26,154 nt of DNA, taken from the NCBI GenBank assembly GCA_003132905.1, contig PKZC01000268.1, forward strand, positions 3,210 to 29,363, written 5' to 3'. Of this stretch, positions 13,465-22,115 are shown one piece after another. Under the pieces are notes generated by a model, which had not been told where the DNA came from, searched no databases, and saw only the letters and a list, made by a program, of their open reading frames with translations. This DNA comes from Bryobacterales bacterium. GTDB taxonomy: Bacteria; Acidobacteriota; Terriglobia; Bryobacterales; Bryobacteraceae. Numbering within the stretch: position 1 is the stretch's first letter; every line of letters starts with the position of its first letter. The position numbers and the translations under genes are program-made.

Positions 13465-15927
13465 ATGCAGATCCTGGCGCAAGATGTGAAATTCGCTTTT
13501 CGCACCTTAATGGCCAGTCCAGGATTCGTTGCGGCCGCGGTACTTTCGCTGGCGCTCGGCATCGGCGCGAACACTGCGATCTTCACGCTCACAGACGCCG
13601 TGTTTCTGAATCCGCTGCCAGTTCAGCAGGCTTCGCGGATCGTTGAAGTTTACACCGTCGATCATCTGACGAAGACCACTAACAATCTGGGACGCACCGG
13701 AAGCTCGTGGCTGAATTTCATGGATGTTCGCGATCAGAACGAGGCCTTCAGCGGGATCTCGGCGTACACTTTTGGGAGCGTTTCCCTTACCGGGCGCGGC
13801 GAACCGAAGCCCGAGAACGCACTGCTGGTCACTGCCAATTATTTTGATGTGCTCGGCGTGAAACCGTTCCTCGGGCGCGCATTCTTGCCGGAAGAAGATC
13901 GAACGCCCACGCCGGTTGCAATTTTGAGCTACAGCCTTTGGCAAAATCAATTCGGCGGCGACCCCAAAATCATCAATCAGACCGCGGAACTGAATTCCAG
14001 CGCTTATACGATAGTCGGCGTCGCACCCATCGGTTTTAAAGGCACGCTCTCGGTACGGAATCCAGATGTGCTTTGGATTCCAATCAGCATGCACGCGCAA
14101 ACGCTGAATGGGTTATCCGAGGGGCTCTTTCAAAACCGGCGATTTCGCGTGATGGAAATCTTTGGACGACTGAAACCGGGAATCAGTGAGCGCCAGGCGC
14201 TCGCGAATCTTCAAACCATCGCCTCAAGGCTGGAACGTGAATATCCAAAAGACAATCTCGGCCGGACATTTGACGTTTTGCCACTTTCGGCGGCCGCACT
14301 GGGCGGCATTCGAGATCAAGCCGTTCGCGTAACGCTTGCGCTTTCGGTGATGGTGGGCCTTGTTCTGCTCATCGCGTGCGTGAACGTTGCGAATCTGTTG
14401 CTGGCGCGATCGGCCAAACGCGCGCGTGAAATCGGCATTCGCAGCGCCCTGGGCGCCGGCCGTGCGAGATTGATCCGGCAGCTTGTTACCGAAAGCCTGG
14501 TCTTAGCCGTGGCCGGCGGGGCGGGAGGATTGCTGGTGGGCTGGCTGGGATCGCGATTGCTCTGGTCCTTCCGCCCGGTCGGCATGCAGGTAGATTCGAT
14601 TTCGTTGCGCATGGACGTGCGGGTTTTCATTTTCACCGCTGCCGCGGCTCTGCTCACGGGAGTGTTGTTCGGACTGGTTCCGGCCATTCAGGCGTCCGCT
14701 CCCGACCTGAACTCGATTCTCAAATCCGGCGGGCGCGGCGGCACTGAGAGTTGGGGAGGCTATCGGTTGCGCGGGCTGCTGGTGGTTTCTGAAATCGCCT
14801 TGGCCATGCTGGCCCTGATGGGCGCGGGCTTATTTATCCGCAGCATGCGTCAGGCCGAAAGGGTTGAACCTGGCTTCGAGGCCAAGAATCTTTTTGTGTT
14901 CCGGTTCGATCTCGCTTCGCGGCACTATACCCAGGAGCGCGGCAAAGAGTTCTTGCGACGCGTCGTGGAAGAGGCACAGGGCACGCCGGGCATCGCCGCC
15001 GCGGCCGTCGCATCGTCATCGCCGATCTTTCAAGGTTTCCTTGGCACCACGTTTCCGGAAGGGCAGGATGATCCATCGAAGGCGGGCGGAATCCTGGTGG
15101 GTTACAACCCGATTTCTCCCGGATACTTCGATACAGTGCGCATTCCGCTGCATCGAGGACGAACATTCAATTCCTTGGATCGCGACGGAACCCGGAGCGT
15201 AGCGGTGGTAAGCGAATCGATGGCCCGCTTGTTCTGGCCCGGACAGAACGCGATCGGCCGCAGGTTCCGCAACGGCACCGAGAGCGCTTATCGCGAGGTG
15301 GTGGGCGTGGTGGGCGATGTTGCCTCCATCGGGTCGGGATCGCCGCCGTTGCCCATCGCTTACCTGCCGCTCGACCAAAGCTATCAATCGACAATCACGT
15401 TCGTATCGCGGACGGCGGCAGACCCGGCCGTGCGCATGAAGGCGGTTATGGCGAAAGTGCAGAAGCTGGATCCAAATCTCGCGCTGGTCGGCGCGCTCAC
15501 GATGCCAGAAATGATTTCACGAGGACTCTGGGCGCCTCGGGCGGGCGCTGCGTTATTCGGTGTTTTCGGCCTGCTCGGATTAGGACTCGCGGCCCTGGGA
15601 GTTTACGGCGTGATGGCCTACATGGTGTCCCAGCGAGCCAATGAAATCGGAATCCGGATGGCACTTGGCGCGCGCCCCAGCCATGTGGTCCGGCTGGTTG
15701 TGGGACAGGGCCTCCGGCTCGCTCTCGCTGGAATCCTGTTTGGCATCGCGGCGGGATTGGCGGTATCGAGGCTCATCTCGGGCCTGTTATTCGGCATCGG
15801 TGCGCAGGATCCAATCACCTTTTGCACCGTGGCCGCCACGCTGGGTGCGGCGGCATTGCTCGCCACCTGGCTGCCCGCGCTTGTGGCCGCGCGGATCGAT
15901 CCGGTGCTGGCACTGCGGCGAGAATAG
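13465..15927 (+). CDS. MacB/FtsX-type orphan permease (acidobacterial duplicated permease)
   Basis: The 820-residue protein has two tandem copies of periplasmic domain plus FtsX permease domain, the layout of acidobacterial duplicated orphan permeases. The first membrane segment is FVAAAVLSLALGIGANTAIF, with NPLPV shortly after. The first FtsX block includes VNVANLLLARSAKRAREIGIRSALGAGR, and the second repeats it as VMAYMVSQRANEIGIRMALGARPS. Such proteins resemble the MacB permease, but no ATPase gene is adjacent, hence 'orphan'; export of a peptide, lipoprotein or other compound is inferred from MacB only. The ATG at 13465 starts the usual MQILAQDVKFAFRTL opening; a longer frame from 13372 overlaps the methyltransferase gene. 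No clear Shine-Dalgarno is present. Confidence 0.93.
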   Translation: MQILAQDVKFAFRTLMASPGFVAAAVLSLALGIGANTAIFTLTDAVFLNPLPVQQASRIVEVYTVDHLTKTTNNLGRTGSSWLNFMDVRDQNEAFSGISAYTFGSVSLTGRGEPKPENALLVTANYFDVLGVKPFLGRAFLPEEDRTPTPVAILSYSLWQNQFGGDPKIINQTAELNSSAYTIVGVAPIGFKGTLSVRNPDVLWIPISMHAQTLNGLSEGLFQNRRFRVMEIFGRLKPGISERQALANLQTIASRLEREYPKDNLGRTFDVLPLSAAALGGIRDQAVRVTLALSVMVGLVLLIACVNVANLLLARSAKRAREIGIRSALGAGRARLIRQLVTESLVLAVAGGAGGLLVGWLGSRLLWSFRPVGMQVDSISLRMDVRVFIFTAAAALLTGVLFGLVPAIQASAPDLNSILKSGGRGGTESWGGYRLRGLLVVSEIALAMLALMGAGLFIRSMRQAERVEPGFEAKNLFVFRFDLASRHYTQERGKEFLRRVVEEAQGTPGIAAAAVASSSPIFQGFLGTTFPEGQDDPSKAGGILVGYNPISPGYFDTVRIPLHRGRTFNSLDRDGTRSVAVVSESMARLFWPGQNAIGRRFRNGTESAYREVVGVVGDVASIGSGSPPLPIAYLPLDQSYQSTITFVSRTAADPAVRMKAVMAKVQKLDPNLALVGALTMPEMISRGLWAPRAGAALFGVFGLLGLGLAALGVYGVMAYMVSQRANEIGIRMALGARPSHVVRLVVGQGLRLALAGILFGIAAGLAVSRLISGLLFGIGAQDPITFCTVAATLGAAALLATWLPALVAARIDPVLALRRE

Positions 15928-15931
15928 TAGC

Positions 15932-16594
15932 ATGCCGGCGATTCTTTGGTTCGTAGCGCTTGCAATCGTGGCTTTCGGACCCGGCAACCGTTTTCGTCTG
16001 GAACAAAGCAAGGACGATTTCGGAATGCGCTCGCACGGCGTTATTGAAACACTAACGGCCAATCGAACGAAATTCTATCCGCTGCCCCAAAGCACCGCCC
16101 AGGATTACGCCCGGCTTCGGCCCGAAGATCTGCGGATCAATCCATTTTCGGCTACTGCGGATCATTACGATCGCCAGGAAGCCATCGGACCATATCAGAT
16201 TGAAGACGGCCGAATATCGAAGACGGATAAGATATGGTTCGGTAACAGCTACTACGATGGCGAGGGATCGAGAGGCGTCGGTGCATTTGGATACTTCGAC
16301 ACCGCAACGCGTAGCTATACGCTTTTCACTCCGCGCTTAGTGGCTCGCTATGAGATCAGCGCTATCGAAGTGCAACCCGACGCAGTCTGGTTAGCGCTGG
16401 ATAGATTTGGCGAAGACGTATCCACGTCGCCGGGTGGATTGGTTCGATGGAACCGGATGACCCATGAAATCCACCAATATCCCCTTGAGTTCGTAGTGAG
16501 CGGCATCCGCGTGGAGGGGGACGAGCTTAGCCTGAAAACGCGAAACGGTTACGTCCTCTTTCGAGACGGCCATATTTTCACGCCCGCAAAGTGA
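15932..16594 (+). CDS. Hypothetical secreted protein, 220 residues
   Basis: It starts 4 bases after the permease stop, so it is probably co-transcribed with it. The N-terminus MPAILWFVALAIVAFG is a short signal peptide or membrane anchor. The remainder is rich in aromatic and charged residues with repeated beta-strand patterns (KIWFGNSYYDGEGSRGVGAFGYFDTATRSYTLF, VWLALDRFGED, GLVRWNRMTHEIHQYPL), suggestive of a few propeller-type blades like those in streptogramin-lyase or two-component Y_Y_Y sensor domains. No catalytic motif is recognised. The start at 15932 is preferred to upstream in-frame codons, which lie within the permease gene. Confidence 0.75.
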   Translation: MPAILWFVALAIVAFGPGNRFRLEQSKDDFGMRSHGVIETLTANRTKFYPLPQSTAQDYARLRPEDLRINPFSATADHYDRQEAIGPYQIEDGRISKTDKIWFGNSYYDGEGSRGVGAFGYFDTATRSYTLFTPRLVARYEISAIEVQPDAVWLALDRFGEDVSTSPGGLVRWNRMTHEIHQYPLEFVVSGIRVEGDELSLKTRNGYVLFRDGHIFTPAK

Positions 16595-16636
16595 AACTCG
16601 GGGTCTCCAGCTGGATCTAATATTGAGGACAACTTT

Positions 16637-17035
16637 ATGAACCGATTTAAGTTTCTAGCATTTGCCGCTGTGGCTGGCTTGTTCTGCCTGACAACAGCTC
16701 CCAAAGTGGCCGCCCAGGTCAGTGTCGACGTTGGAGTGGCTCCGGTCTGCCCGTATGGCTACTATGACGTCCCGCCCTATGCTTGCGCACCCTACGGCTA
16801 CTATGGACCGGAATGGTACAGTGGAGGCGTCTTCATTGGCGTTGGTCCGTGGTTTCATGGCGCGGCCGAATTTCGTGGCCACGTTAACAACCGCTTTCAT
16901 CCAGACCACGGCTATAAGGGGCCAATGCCGCATGCCGGCGACAAGGCTGAGCCGTCGAATCGCCTGGATAAGGTAGCGCACTTCAAAGGAAACGAAATGC
17001 GCGATGGGCGCGGCCACGTAGCAGGGAAGCGATAA
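16637..17035 (+). CDS. Secreted Tyr/Gly/Pro-rich protein, 132 residues
   Basis: A clear signal peptide (MNRFKFLAFAAVAGLFCLTTAPKVAAQ) precedes a mature region with CPYGYYDVPPYACAPYGYYGPEWY, two cysteines and a YxPxYxGGVFIGVGPW pattern. This pattern is frequent in short exported proteins of Acidobacteriota and Proteobacteria, many linked to envelope stress or the cell surface. The C-terminal half is basic and histidine-rich (NNRFHPDHGYKGP, ending AGKR). GAGG is found about 8 bases before the ATG. Function unknown. Confidence 0.75.
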   Translation: MNRFKFLAFAAVAGLFCLTTAPKVAAQVSVDVGVAPVCPYGYYDVPPYACAPYGYYGPEWYSGGVFIGVGPWFHGAAEFRGHVNNRFHPDHGYKGPMPHAGDKAEPSNRLDKVAHFKGNEMRDGRGHVAGKR

Positions 17036-17061
17036 GTACTGCACTCAACTACGCACGGCGC

Positions 17062-19869
17062 TCAATTCGTAATGGTGATGGTGGCGGGCGCGCTGGCCAC
17101 TCCACCCACCGTCACCACTACTGGCTGGCTCCCCGCCGGGAGTCCGCTCGGAACTTGCACATTGATCTGAGTGACGCCCACCAGCCCTTCGGGAATTCCG
17201 ATGAAATCGATCACCGCCTGTACCCCGCCGATGGTCACCCTCGTGGGCTCATACGGCTTTGGAAGCTCTGATAGCGGCGTGGAGCTGGATGGCGCAGCTC
17301 CGTCCGCTATCGCGGGGGAAACGACGCCTGTGCCGGTGATATAGAAAGCCACCTCTTGTCCGATTGCTGCGGTAGCAGTAGGCACCAAAGCCCCTGTCGA
17401 CGTGGTGAAAATTCCGGGTGCAACCGACGCCACGGGAAAGGATTGGGTGGTCACGTTCCCGTTGTTGTTGATGCTAAGCGTTGCCGAAGTGCCGGACGTG
17501 GTTTCATAAGGGATTTGCACGTTCAATTGCGTGGGAGAGACGTAATAGAGCGGCGCCGCGATTCCGTTTACCAACACTGCGACGCCCGAAGTAGAAATAG
17601 GCAGCGGTACGCTGGACGCGCTTTGCGTAACCGGCGATAGTTGAGATCCGAACACGCTGAGTATAGATCCGGGTGCGAAGCTGGTCCTAAAGCTCGCCCC
17701 GTTAGCAACGCTCGTTATGGCGGGGGCGGCATTCGATCCGGATCCAGTTGCCGTAACGCTGACCGTCACCGACGCGCTGCTCGCGCTGTTGTAGATCGCT
17801 GTGATGGTTCCACTCCCGACGGGCAATTGCAGGCCTTTAGCGACTAATGTCGCTGTCGCCGCGCCGCCTGATCCTGCCAGCGGGGCCGATCCGAGCGAAG
17901 TGCCCGCAATCGAAAATGTGATCGAGCCCGACGGCGTGGTCCCATCAGTGGACGTGACCGTAGCAGTCAAATACACGATGTCGTTCGCCGTTACTGTACT
18001 TAGATTACTCAGGAGAGTGACTTGTGTATGCGGGGTGGCGGGCGCAGTGCTGCCCCCGTTCCAGCCCATCACTAGTTTGTAAGCGTCCACGGATCCTAAG
18101 CCGGTGGCCTGATCATAACCAGGGCCTGCGTAGTATCCCACTGGATTGGCAGTGCAGTTGGGATCTCTACGCGGACAAGATATCGTGACGATGTTGTTCC
18201 CTGTAGTGATGTCGTGAAAGATGCCTGAGCCCGATTGCGCCAGTGAATACAGCTTCGGATTGACGTTACCCACGCCTCCGCTGGCGAGCTGTTGATTCAG
18301 AAGCACGATTAAGCCTCCAAAGGAAGGTGTAGGCACCGAAGTGCCGCCATAGAGCTGAAGGCTGCCGCTGGTGTAAACCACATAAGGGTCATGATTGTCC
18401 GAAGCGTTCAGCGCCACGTCCGGTACATGGCGCGCGTTGTCGGCTGGAACACCCGGGCCGGTCTGCCAGGCCGGTTTCGGAAACAGAATGCTGGCGCCAC
18501 CGCCGCTGGCCGATGGCGACCCGTCTTCAGCGCTATCGTTCCATGTGGTCTCTGGAATGTAAGAAAGCGCCGAAGCGCCGCTCGCGTTGTTTGAAAGATT
18601 CCAATATTTGCCCGCTCCCTCGACAAATTCCGTGCCTCCCACGCTGGTCACGCCCGGCACGCTACCCGGCAGGTCGACCGCGAGCCCTGGATTTTGCGAA
18701 TCATTACAATCCGCCCCGCCATCGTCGCCCGATGCTGCCATCCAGGTCATTCCCTGCGCATTGGCCTGCTGCGCCCATTGCACGAAGGCGTTGTACTCCG
18801 ATGCGGGCGTCTCCGGTTCGCAGGAGCCATAGCTCACGCTCAGCACGGGCGCGAGTTTCTGGTCAATGGCATACTGGACCGAAGTCATTACGTCGCTCGA
18901 ATATACAAAAACAACAGTCGCATCGCGCGCCACGGCGCCAGCCCATTCCAGATCCAGATCGGACTCGGCCAGATCGCCTGACGTCGCATCGTTCCCTGGA
19001 TTCCTCGACCCTGGCACCAGCACCGTTTGAGGATCGTTAGCCGGCAGGCCAAATTGGCTTCGGAACTGCTCGATGTCGCTCAGATTAACCTCGATCTGTC
19101 CAGCAACGGCCATCTTTTGCCCGGTTCCCGTGATGCCCGCCGCGTATAACGGCGCAACGTCGTAAATGGTGGCGAAATCGTCCGGGGCGACATCGTTCGC
19201 TCCTTGGCCCGAGGTGTATTGGGGTTGCGCGGAATGACGATGCAGGTGGGGCTTCATCCGGAAATCATTCAACCCACGGATGCTTTTGACCACCGATGCG
19301 AAGGCTGCGGGTACCGAAGGCGCCGATGCATTCGCAAAGTGCGTCTCGCCGCCGGCCAGGTAGCTATGAATTTCGGTCTGAAAGGCTACTTCCGCTTGTG
19401 CCGCCGTTCCACTAGCTGCGATCCAGTTGCGCCCCCGTGCAACCGATACCACTTGCAACCCCTGCTGCTGAAGCCATTGGGTAATCTGGCTCAGATCCGC
19501 GTCGTTCACGCCGAAGCGCTGCCCATATTCTTCCGGCGTGAGCCAATGGTGATAATTGGGGGAATTAGGGTCCTGCTGTTCCGCCAGCAGTTTTTCGAGA
19601 TCCGCCTGCTGGCTCGCTGAGGGCGTCAGTATCATTGTGATATACGGAAGCGCCAGCGACGGCGTAACTCGCCCCTGGTCATTGCCAGCCAAAGCAGCGG
19701 CCAAGGCCCTGGGATGCAGATTCCCGTCTAACACCGTGCGCTGCCGATTATCAACGGGTTGCGTGATGCGCGGCCTGGAAGCCGCCGTGTTTTGAGCGAG
19801 AGCGCTCATCGCACACAGGACGGTCCACAAAAGAAGGAACTTCGTGGAATGAAGGGACTTCGAGCGCAT
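17062..19869 (-). CDS. Secreted sedolisin (S53) peptidase with prodomain, Ig-like domain and TIGR03437-type C-terminus
   Basis: A 935-residue secreted serine-carboxyl protease, usually active at acid pH. From ATG 19869 there is a signal peptide ending SALAQ, then a kumamolisin-type activation prodomain (about 50-200; YHHWLTPEEYGQRFG). The catalytic domain shows E302 and D306 in the ESDLDLEW segment, the oxyanion Asp in AASGDDGG (about 382) and Ser511 in GGTSVPTPSFGG. DQATGLGSVDAYKL marks the calcium site. A bacterial Ig-like repeat (about 610-700) and the TIGR03437-type module (about 720-935) follow and may mediate surface attachment. I chose 19869 over the longer frame (19941) because AGGA lies about 6 bases before this ATG and the signal peptide starts there. 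Confidence 0.95.
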   Translation of the reverse strand: MRSKSLHSTKFLLLWTVLCAMSALAQNTAASRPRITQPVDNRQRTVLDGNLHPRALAAALAGNDQGRVTPSLALPYITMILTPSASQQADLEKLLAEQQDPNSPNYHHWLTPEEYGQRFGVNDADLSQITQWLQQQGLQVVSVARGRNWIAASGTAAQAEVAFQTEIHSYLAGGETHFANASAPSVPAAFASVVKSIRGLNDFRMKPHLHRHSAQPQYTSGQGANDVAPDDFATIYDVAPLYAAGITGTGQKMAVAGQIEVNLSDIEQFRSQFGLPANDPQTVLVPGSRNPGNDATSGDLAESDLDLEWAGAVARDATVVFVYSSDVMTSVQYAIDQKLAPVLSVSYGSCEPETPASEYNAFVQWAQQANAQGMTWMAASGDDGGADCNDSQNPGLAVDLPGSVPGVTSVGGTEFVEGAGKYWNLSNNASGASALSYIPETTWNDSAEDGSPSASGGGASILFPKPAWQTGPGVPADNARHVPDVALNASDNHDPYVVYTSGSLQLYGGTSVPTPSFGGLIVLLNQQLASGGVGNVNPKLYSLAQSGSGIFHDITTGNNIVTISCPRRDPNCTANPVGYYAGPGYDQATGLGSVDAYKLVMGWNGGSTAPATPHTQVTLLSNLSTVTANDIVYLTATVTSTDGTTPSGSITFSIAGTSLGSAPLAGSGGAATATLVAKGLQLPVGSGTITAIYNSASSASVTVSVTATGSGSNAAPAITSVANGASFRTSFAPGSILSVFGSQLSPVTQSASSVPLPISTSGVAVLVNGIAAPLYYVSPTQLNVQIPYETTSGTSATLSINNNGNVTTQSFPVASVAPGIFTTSTGALVPTATAAIGQEVAFYITGTGVVSPAIADGAAPSSSTPLSELPKPYEPTRVTIGGVQAVIDFIGIPEGLVGVTQINVQVPSGLPAGSQPVVVTVGGVASAPATITITN

Positions 19870-20010
19870 TAATTCCTCGCTAAGACAATGAAGATGACGC
19901 GGGTAGGCCTTACCGTTACGGCGCCAAACAGGCGCTGTCATTGCGACGTTTCCAATCCCACCGTCGTTTCATCGGCGACAGGAATTGACCAAAAGATAGG
20001 CCGAGCCTAG
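19870..20010 (-). other. Sedolisin leader with several short hairpins
   Basis: The 164 bases between the sedolisin ATG and the next gene hold three short inverted repeats: 19902-19905 with 19911-19914, 19921-19925 with 19931-19935, and 19944-19948 with 19962-19966. They could be part of a structured leader, but I cannot match a known riboswitch. Confidence 0.3.
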
Positions 20011-20033
20011 CGAGAAAACCTTAGCGGGACTAC

Positions 20034-20360
20034 TTATTTAGCCGCAGTGATCGAATCCACCTGGATCGTCTTTGTCTTGGCGTTCAGAGAACCCGTCACT
20101 ATCACCTTTTTTCCGGCAAACTTCTCCGGCGTCTTTTGGTCGCTTAGCGTGTAACTTTCCTTGCCGTCATATAGAACGTAGGAAGCGCCGTGCACATCGA
20201 CACAGGCTTTGGTGCACTCGGCGTCATTGGGACCCATGCGCATTTGCGAATGATCGCCGTTCGCGCACATGCTGTCCGTAACAACGCCTGAAAACGTCTG
20301 CTTGCTTGGCGCCGCGACCAGCGTAGCCATTGCAAGCAGACTGTAGAGCAGAGGTTTCAT
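20034..20360 (-). CDS. DUF5818-like secreted small protein, 108 residues
   Basis: It has a signal peptide of about 17 residues (MKPLLYSLLAMATLVAA) followed by TFSGVVTDSMCANGDHSQM, NDAECTKACVDVHGASYVLYDG and YTLSDQKTPEKFAGKKVIVTGSL. Three cysteines, a histidine and the closing OB-like VTGSL...IQVDSI pattern agree with the DUF5818 group of small exported proteins, common in Acidobacteriota. The role is unknown; metal binding or thiol chemistry is a reasonable guess from the Cys/His residues. It follows the 20381-20932 gene by 20 bases on the same strand, so they are probably one transcript. Confidence 0.75.
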   Translation of the reverse strand: MKPLLYSLLAMATLVAAPSKQTFSGVVTDSMCANGDHSQMRMGPNDAECTKACVDVHGASYVLYDGKESYTLSDQKTPEKFAGKKVIVTGSLNAKTKTIQVDSITAAK

Positions 20361-20380
20361 AGCGGAACCGCCGTGCGGAT

Positions 20381-20932
20381 TTAGCTACCGGGAGTCATCA
20401 AGTGAGCGGTCGAAGTGCCGGCATTCATGATCCACACGCCGGTCGTGGTCGGCTTGTCGGGCAATCCCAGCGACTGCGCGGTCGCGCCCGGAACGGCGAC
20501 GGTGGTGTGGGGACGAGCATGCTCGGCATCGGGGCCCATCAAGTGGATCCATACCGAACCGAACTCAGGCTTTACGCGGGTTCCGTCTTTCTCTTCGGCC
20601 ATTAACGCGGCCTCAGAAGCTTTCTTGTCGCCCTTGGCTTCGGCCTTTAAGTTCTGAGTCACGCGATCCAGGTTGGCCGTGCTGGTGCATTCCAGCATGA
20701 ACGCCGGGTGTCCGGGCCAGCCTGACAGGTCATAACAGACCATGCCGCTGGAGCCCTTCTGTAGAGTGTCGTAAGTGAAGTCGGGCTTCCACTTGATAAC
20801 GGTGACGTCTTCTTTTTTCATCCGCGCCGGGGCGGCCATCAGGGGTTTTTGAATAGGGTCGGATGGTGCCTGGGCGAACGTGCCGCCCGCAACCGCCAAA
20901 ATACCGAAAGCGATGAGTAGTGTTCTTTTCAT
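20381..20932 (-). CDS. Hypothetical secreted protein, 183 residues
   Basis: From ATG 20932 (GGAG about 8 bases upstream) the protein starts with the signal peptide MKRTLLIAFGILAVAGGTFAQ. The mature part contains KWKPDFTYDTLQKGSSGMVCYDLSGW-like sequence with two cysteines (MVCYDL, LECTST), a helical region (LDRVTQNLKAEAKGDKKASEA) and a terminal block with SVWIHLMGPDAEHARPHTT and GVWIMNAGTSTAHLM. The last block resembles short exported proteins of this phylum for which no function is known. In-frame codons up to 20986 give an arginine-rich N-terminus without a signal and are rejected. Confidence 0.75.
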   Translation of the reverse strand: MKRTLLIAFGILAVAGGTFAQAPSDPIQKPLMAAPARMKKEDVTVIKWKPDFTYDTLQKGSSGMVCYDLSGWPGHPAFMLECTSTANLDRVTQNLKAEAKGDKKASEAALMAEEKDGTRVKPEFGSVWIHLMGPDAEHARPHTTVAVPGATAQSLGLPDKPTTTGVWIMNAGTSTAHLMTPGS

Positions 20933-21102
20933 TCTGTGATCTCCAATTCTTTGCCGGCGACCTGCTCGCCGTAACTCGCGAGCCATGTACCAGCCGATTC
21001 AGTATATCGCGACCCGGCCAGTCGGGAATTTGAGCCGTTTAGCTTTTTCTTTGGCTGTTCATCCCGTAATCCGTCTGTAAGACTCACGAACACTGTGGCG
21101 CG

Positions 21103-21114
21103 AACACGCGTGTT
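21103..21114. promoter_or_regulatory. 12-bp perfect palindrome, candidate operator
   Basis: AACACGCGTGTT reads the same on both strands. It lies about 200 bases before the HEPN module and about 170 bases upstream of the 20932 gene. It could bind a dimeric regulator, but no second copy was noticed in the window. Confidence 0.35.
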
Positions 21115-21118
21115 TGCC

Positions 21119-21140
21119 GCGTCGAGACTCCTCTCGACGC
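21119..21140. repeat. 9-bp perfect stem hairpin
   Basis: GCGTCGAGA (21119-21127) is followed by a 4-base loop and its exact complement TCTCGACGC (21132-21140). No T-run follows in either direction, so it is not a standard terminator. Confidence 0.6.
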
Positions 21141-21309
21141 CCTGTCCGGATCGAAACATAATCTATCGACCCGTTTGGCAAAGATCGTCGTCGGCCGTTA
21201 CACGTCAAGTTGACCGGACTCTTGGCCAACAGCCTCTCATGCGCTCCGACCGCCGAGTCGACCGGAAGCATGTCGGCCAACGCGGTATCCTGGGAACTAG
21301 AAGCACGTT

Positions 21310-21627
21310 ATGTATTTGCCAAGAGGCATCGCCCAGCCGACGGAACTCCACAAGATCCTCAACGCCCTGAGACCTGCGATCCCAAGTGCCATCGTTAACT
21401 GGCGGTACACAATTGGCGAGGACTGGAGTGGAGATCCTGCGATCTTTTTCTGGGTTACCCTCTCTGACGAAGCAGCCAAACGACGGAATCTTCAGGACGC
21501 CACAAGGCAGATCATCGATCTGGTTGACCAGCGGGTCAATCCCCTTGGTCAGTGGGGTCTCATCCCCTACTTCAGTTTTCGCAGCCAATCGGAGCAGGCG
21601 AGATTGCGAGAAGAGGTTTTCGGCTAG
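21310..21627 (+). CDS. Small partner protein of the HEPN gene, 105 residues
   Basis: A 105-residue protein ending 5 bases before the HEPN gene. It has a helix at the start (IAQPTELHKILNAL), a strand-rich centre (AIVNWRYTIGEDWSGDPAIFFWVTLSD), a second helix (LQDATRQIIDLVDQRV) and an end with IPYFSFRSQSEQARLREE. The D.GDPA...V..SD and F..SEQ patterns recur, as I remember them, in small proteins encoded beside HEPN genes. It is not a canonical MNT nucleotidyltransferase: I find no GSxxxG...D.D motif. It could be an antitoxin or a degenerate relative. There is no obvious Shine-Dalgarno before the ATG. Confidence 0.65.
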   Translation: MYLPRGIAQPTELHKILNALRPAIPSAIVNWRYTIGEDWSGDPAIFFWVTLSDEAAKRRNLQDATRQIIDLVDQRVNPLGQWGLIPYFSFRSQSEQARLREEVFG

Positions 21628-21632
21628 AATCG

Positions 21633-22115
21633 ATGGCTCATTCGGACGACCTGATCGACCACGCCAACTTTCTCGTCGATCTGAATGTGCCCAACGACCC
21701 CAAGCAAGTAGATCTGCGGCGTGCAGTCTCAGCGGCATACTACGCCCTCTTCCATTTGCTGACCTCCGAAGCCGCCCGCAACTGGAAGCATGATCGGCAC
21801 CAGACGCGGTTTGCCAGGATCTTCGATCACAAGCCGATGAAGACGTGCTCTTCCAGCGTGGCCTCCAAACAACTGCCTGCCGACCCTGCCAAACTTGCGG
21901 TCTTGGCTAAGCTGAAAGTGGTTGCTGAGAACTTCGTCAGTCTTCAGCAGGCGCGGTACGACGCGGACAACGACAACGCGCGGGTTTGGTCCCGAACTCA
22001 GGCCTACGAAGAAATAGTCAAAGCCGAGGTGGCAGTTGCCGCCTGGGCAACTATCCGAGAGGAAGAGATGGCACAGGACTATTCATACGATCTCTTGGAT
22101 TCCCGCCGCCGATGA
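21633..22115 (+). CDS. HEPN-like domain protein, 160 residues
   Basis: The diagnostic helix LRRAVSAAYYALFHLL (about 28-43) matches the R..AVS.AYYA.FH pattern of HEPN-like proteins. It is followed by RHQTRFARIFDHKPMK, which contains arginine and histidine residues in an R-x6-H arrangement (R59, H66), within the RX4-6H range of the HEPN RNase motif. The C-terminal helices (KLKVVAENFVSLQQARYDADND, EEIVKAEVAVAAWATIREEE) complete an all-alpha fold. HEPN proteins in toxin-antitoxin and antiviral systems often cut RNA. The ATG at 21633 is chosen because it directly follows the partner gene; the frame is open upstream only as its shadow. Confidence 0.75.
   Translation: MAHSDDLIDHANFLVDLNVPNDPKQVDLRRAVSAAYYALFHLLTSEAARNWKHDRHQTRFARIFDHKPMKTCSSSVASKQLPADPAKLAVLAKLKVVAENFVSLQQARYDADNDNARVWSRTQAYEEIVKAEVAVAAWATIREEEMAQDYSYDLLDSRRR

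Larger units (their letters stand above)
20933..21309. other. Intergenic region (377 bp) with a palindrome and a hairpin
   Basis: No convincing gene lies here; minus-strand frames at 20929-21159 and 21059-21280 lack protein-like composition. The region separates the secreted-protein genes from the HEPN module and must hold both divergent promoters. It contains the palindrome at 21103-21114 and the hairpin at 21119-21140. Confidence 0.6.

Noticed and set aside
18513..19040. 175-codon plus-strand ORF inside the sedolisin gene
   Set aside because: Antisense to the catalytic domain; translation is Arg/Pro/Ser-rich without fold-like pattern.
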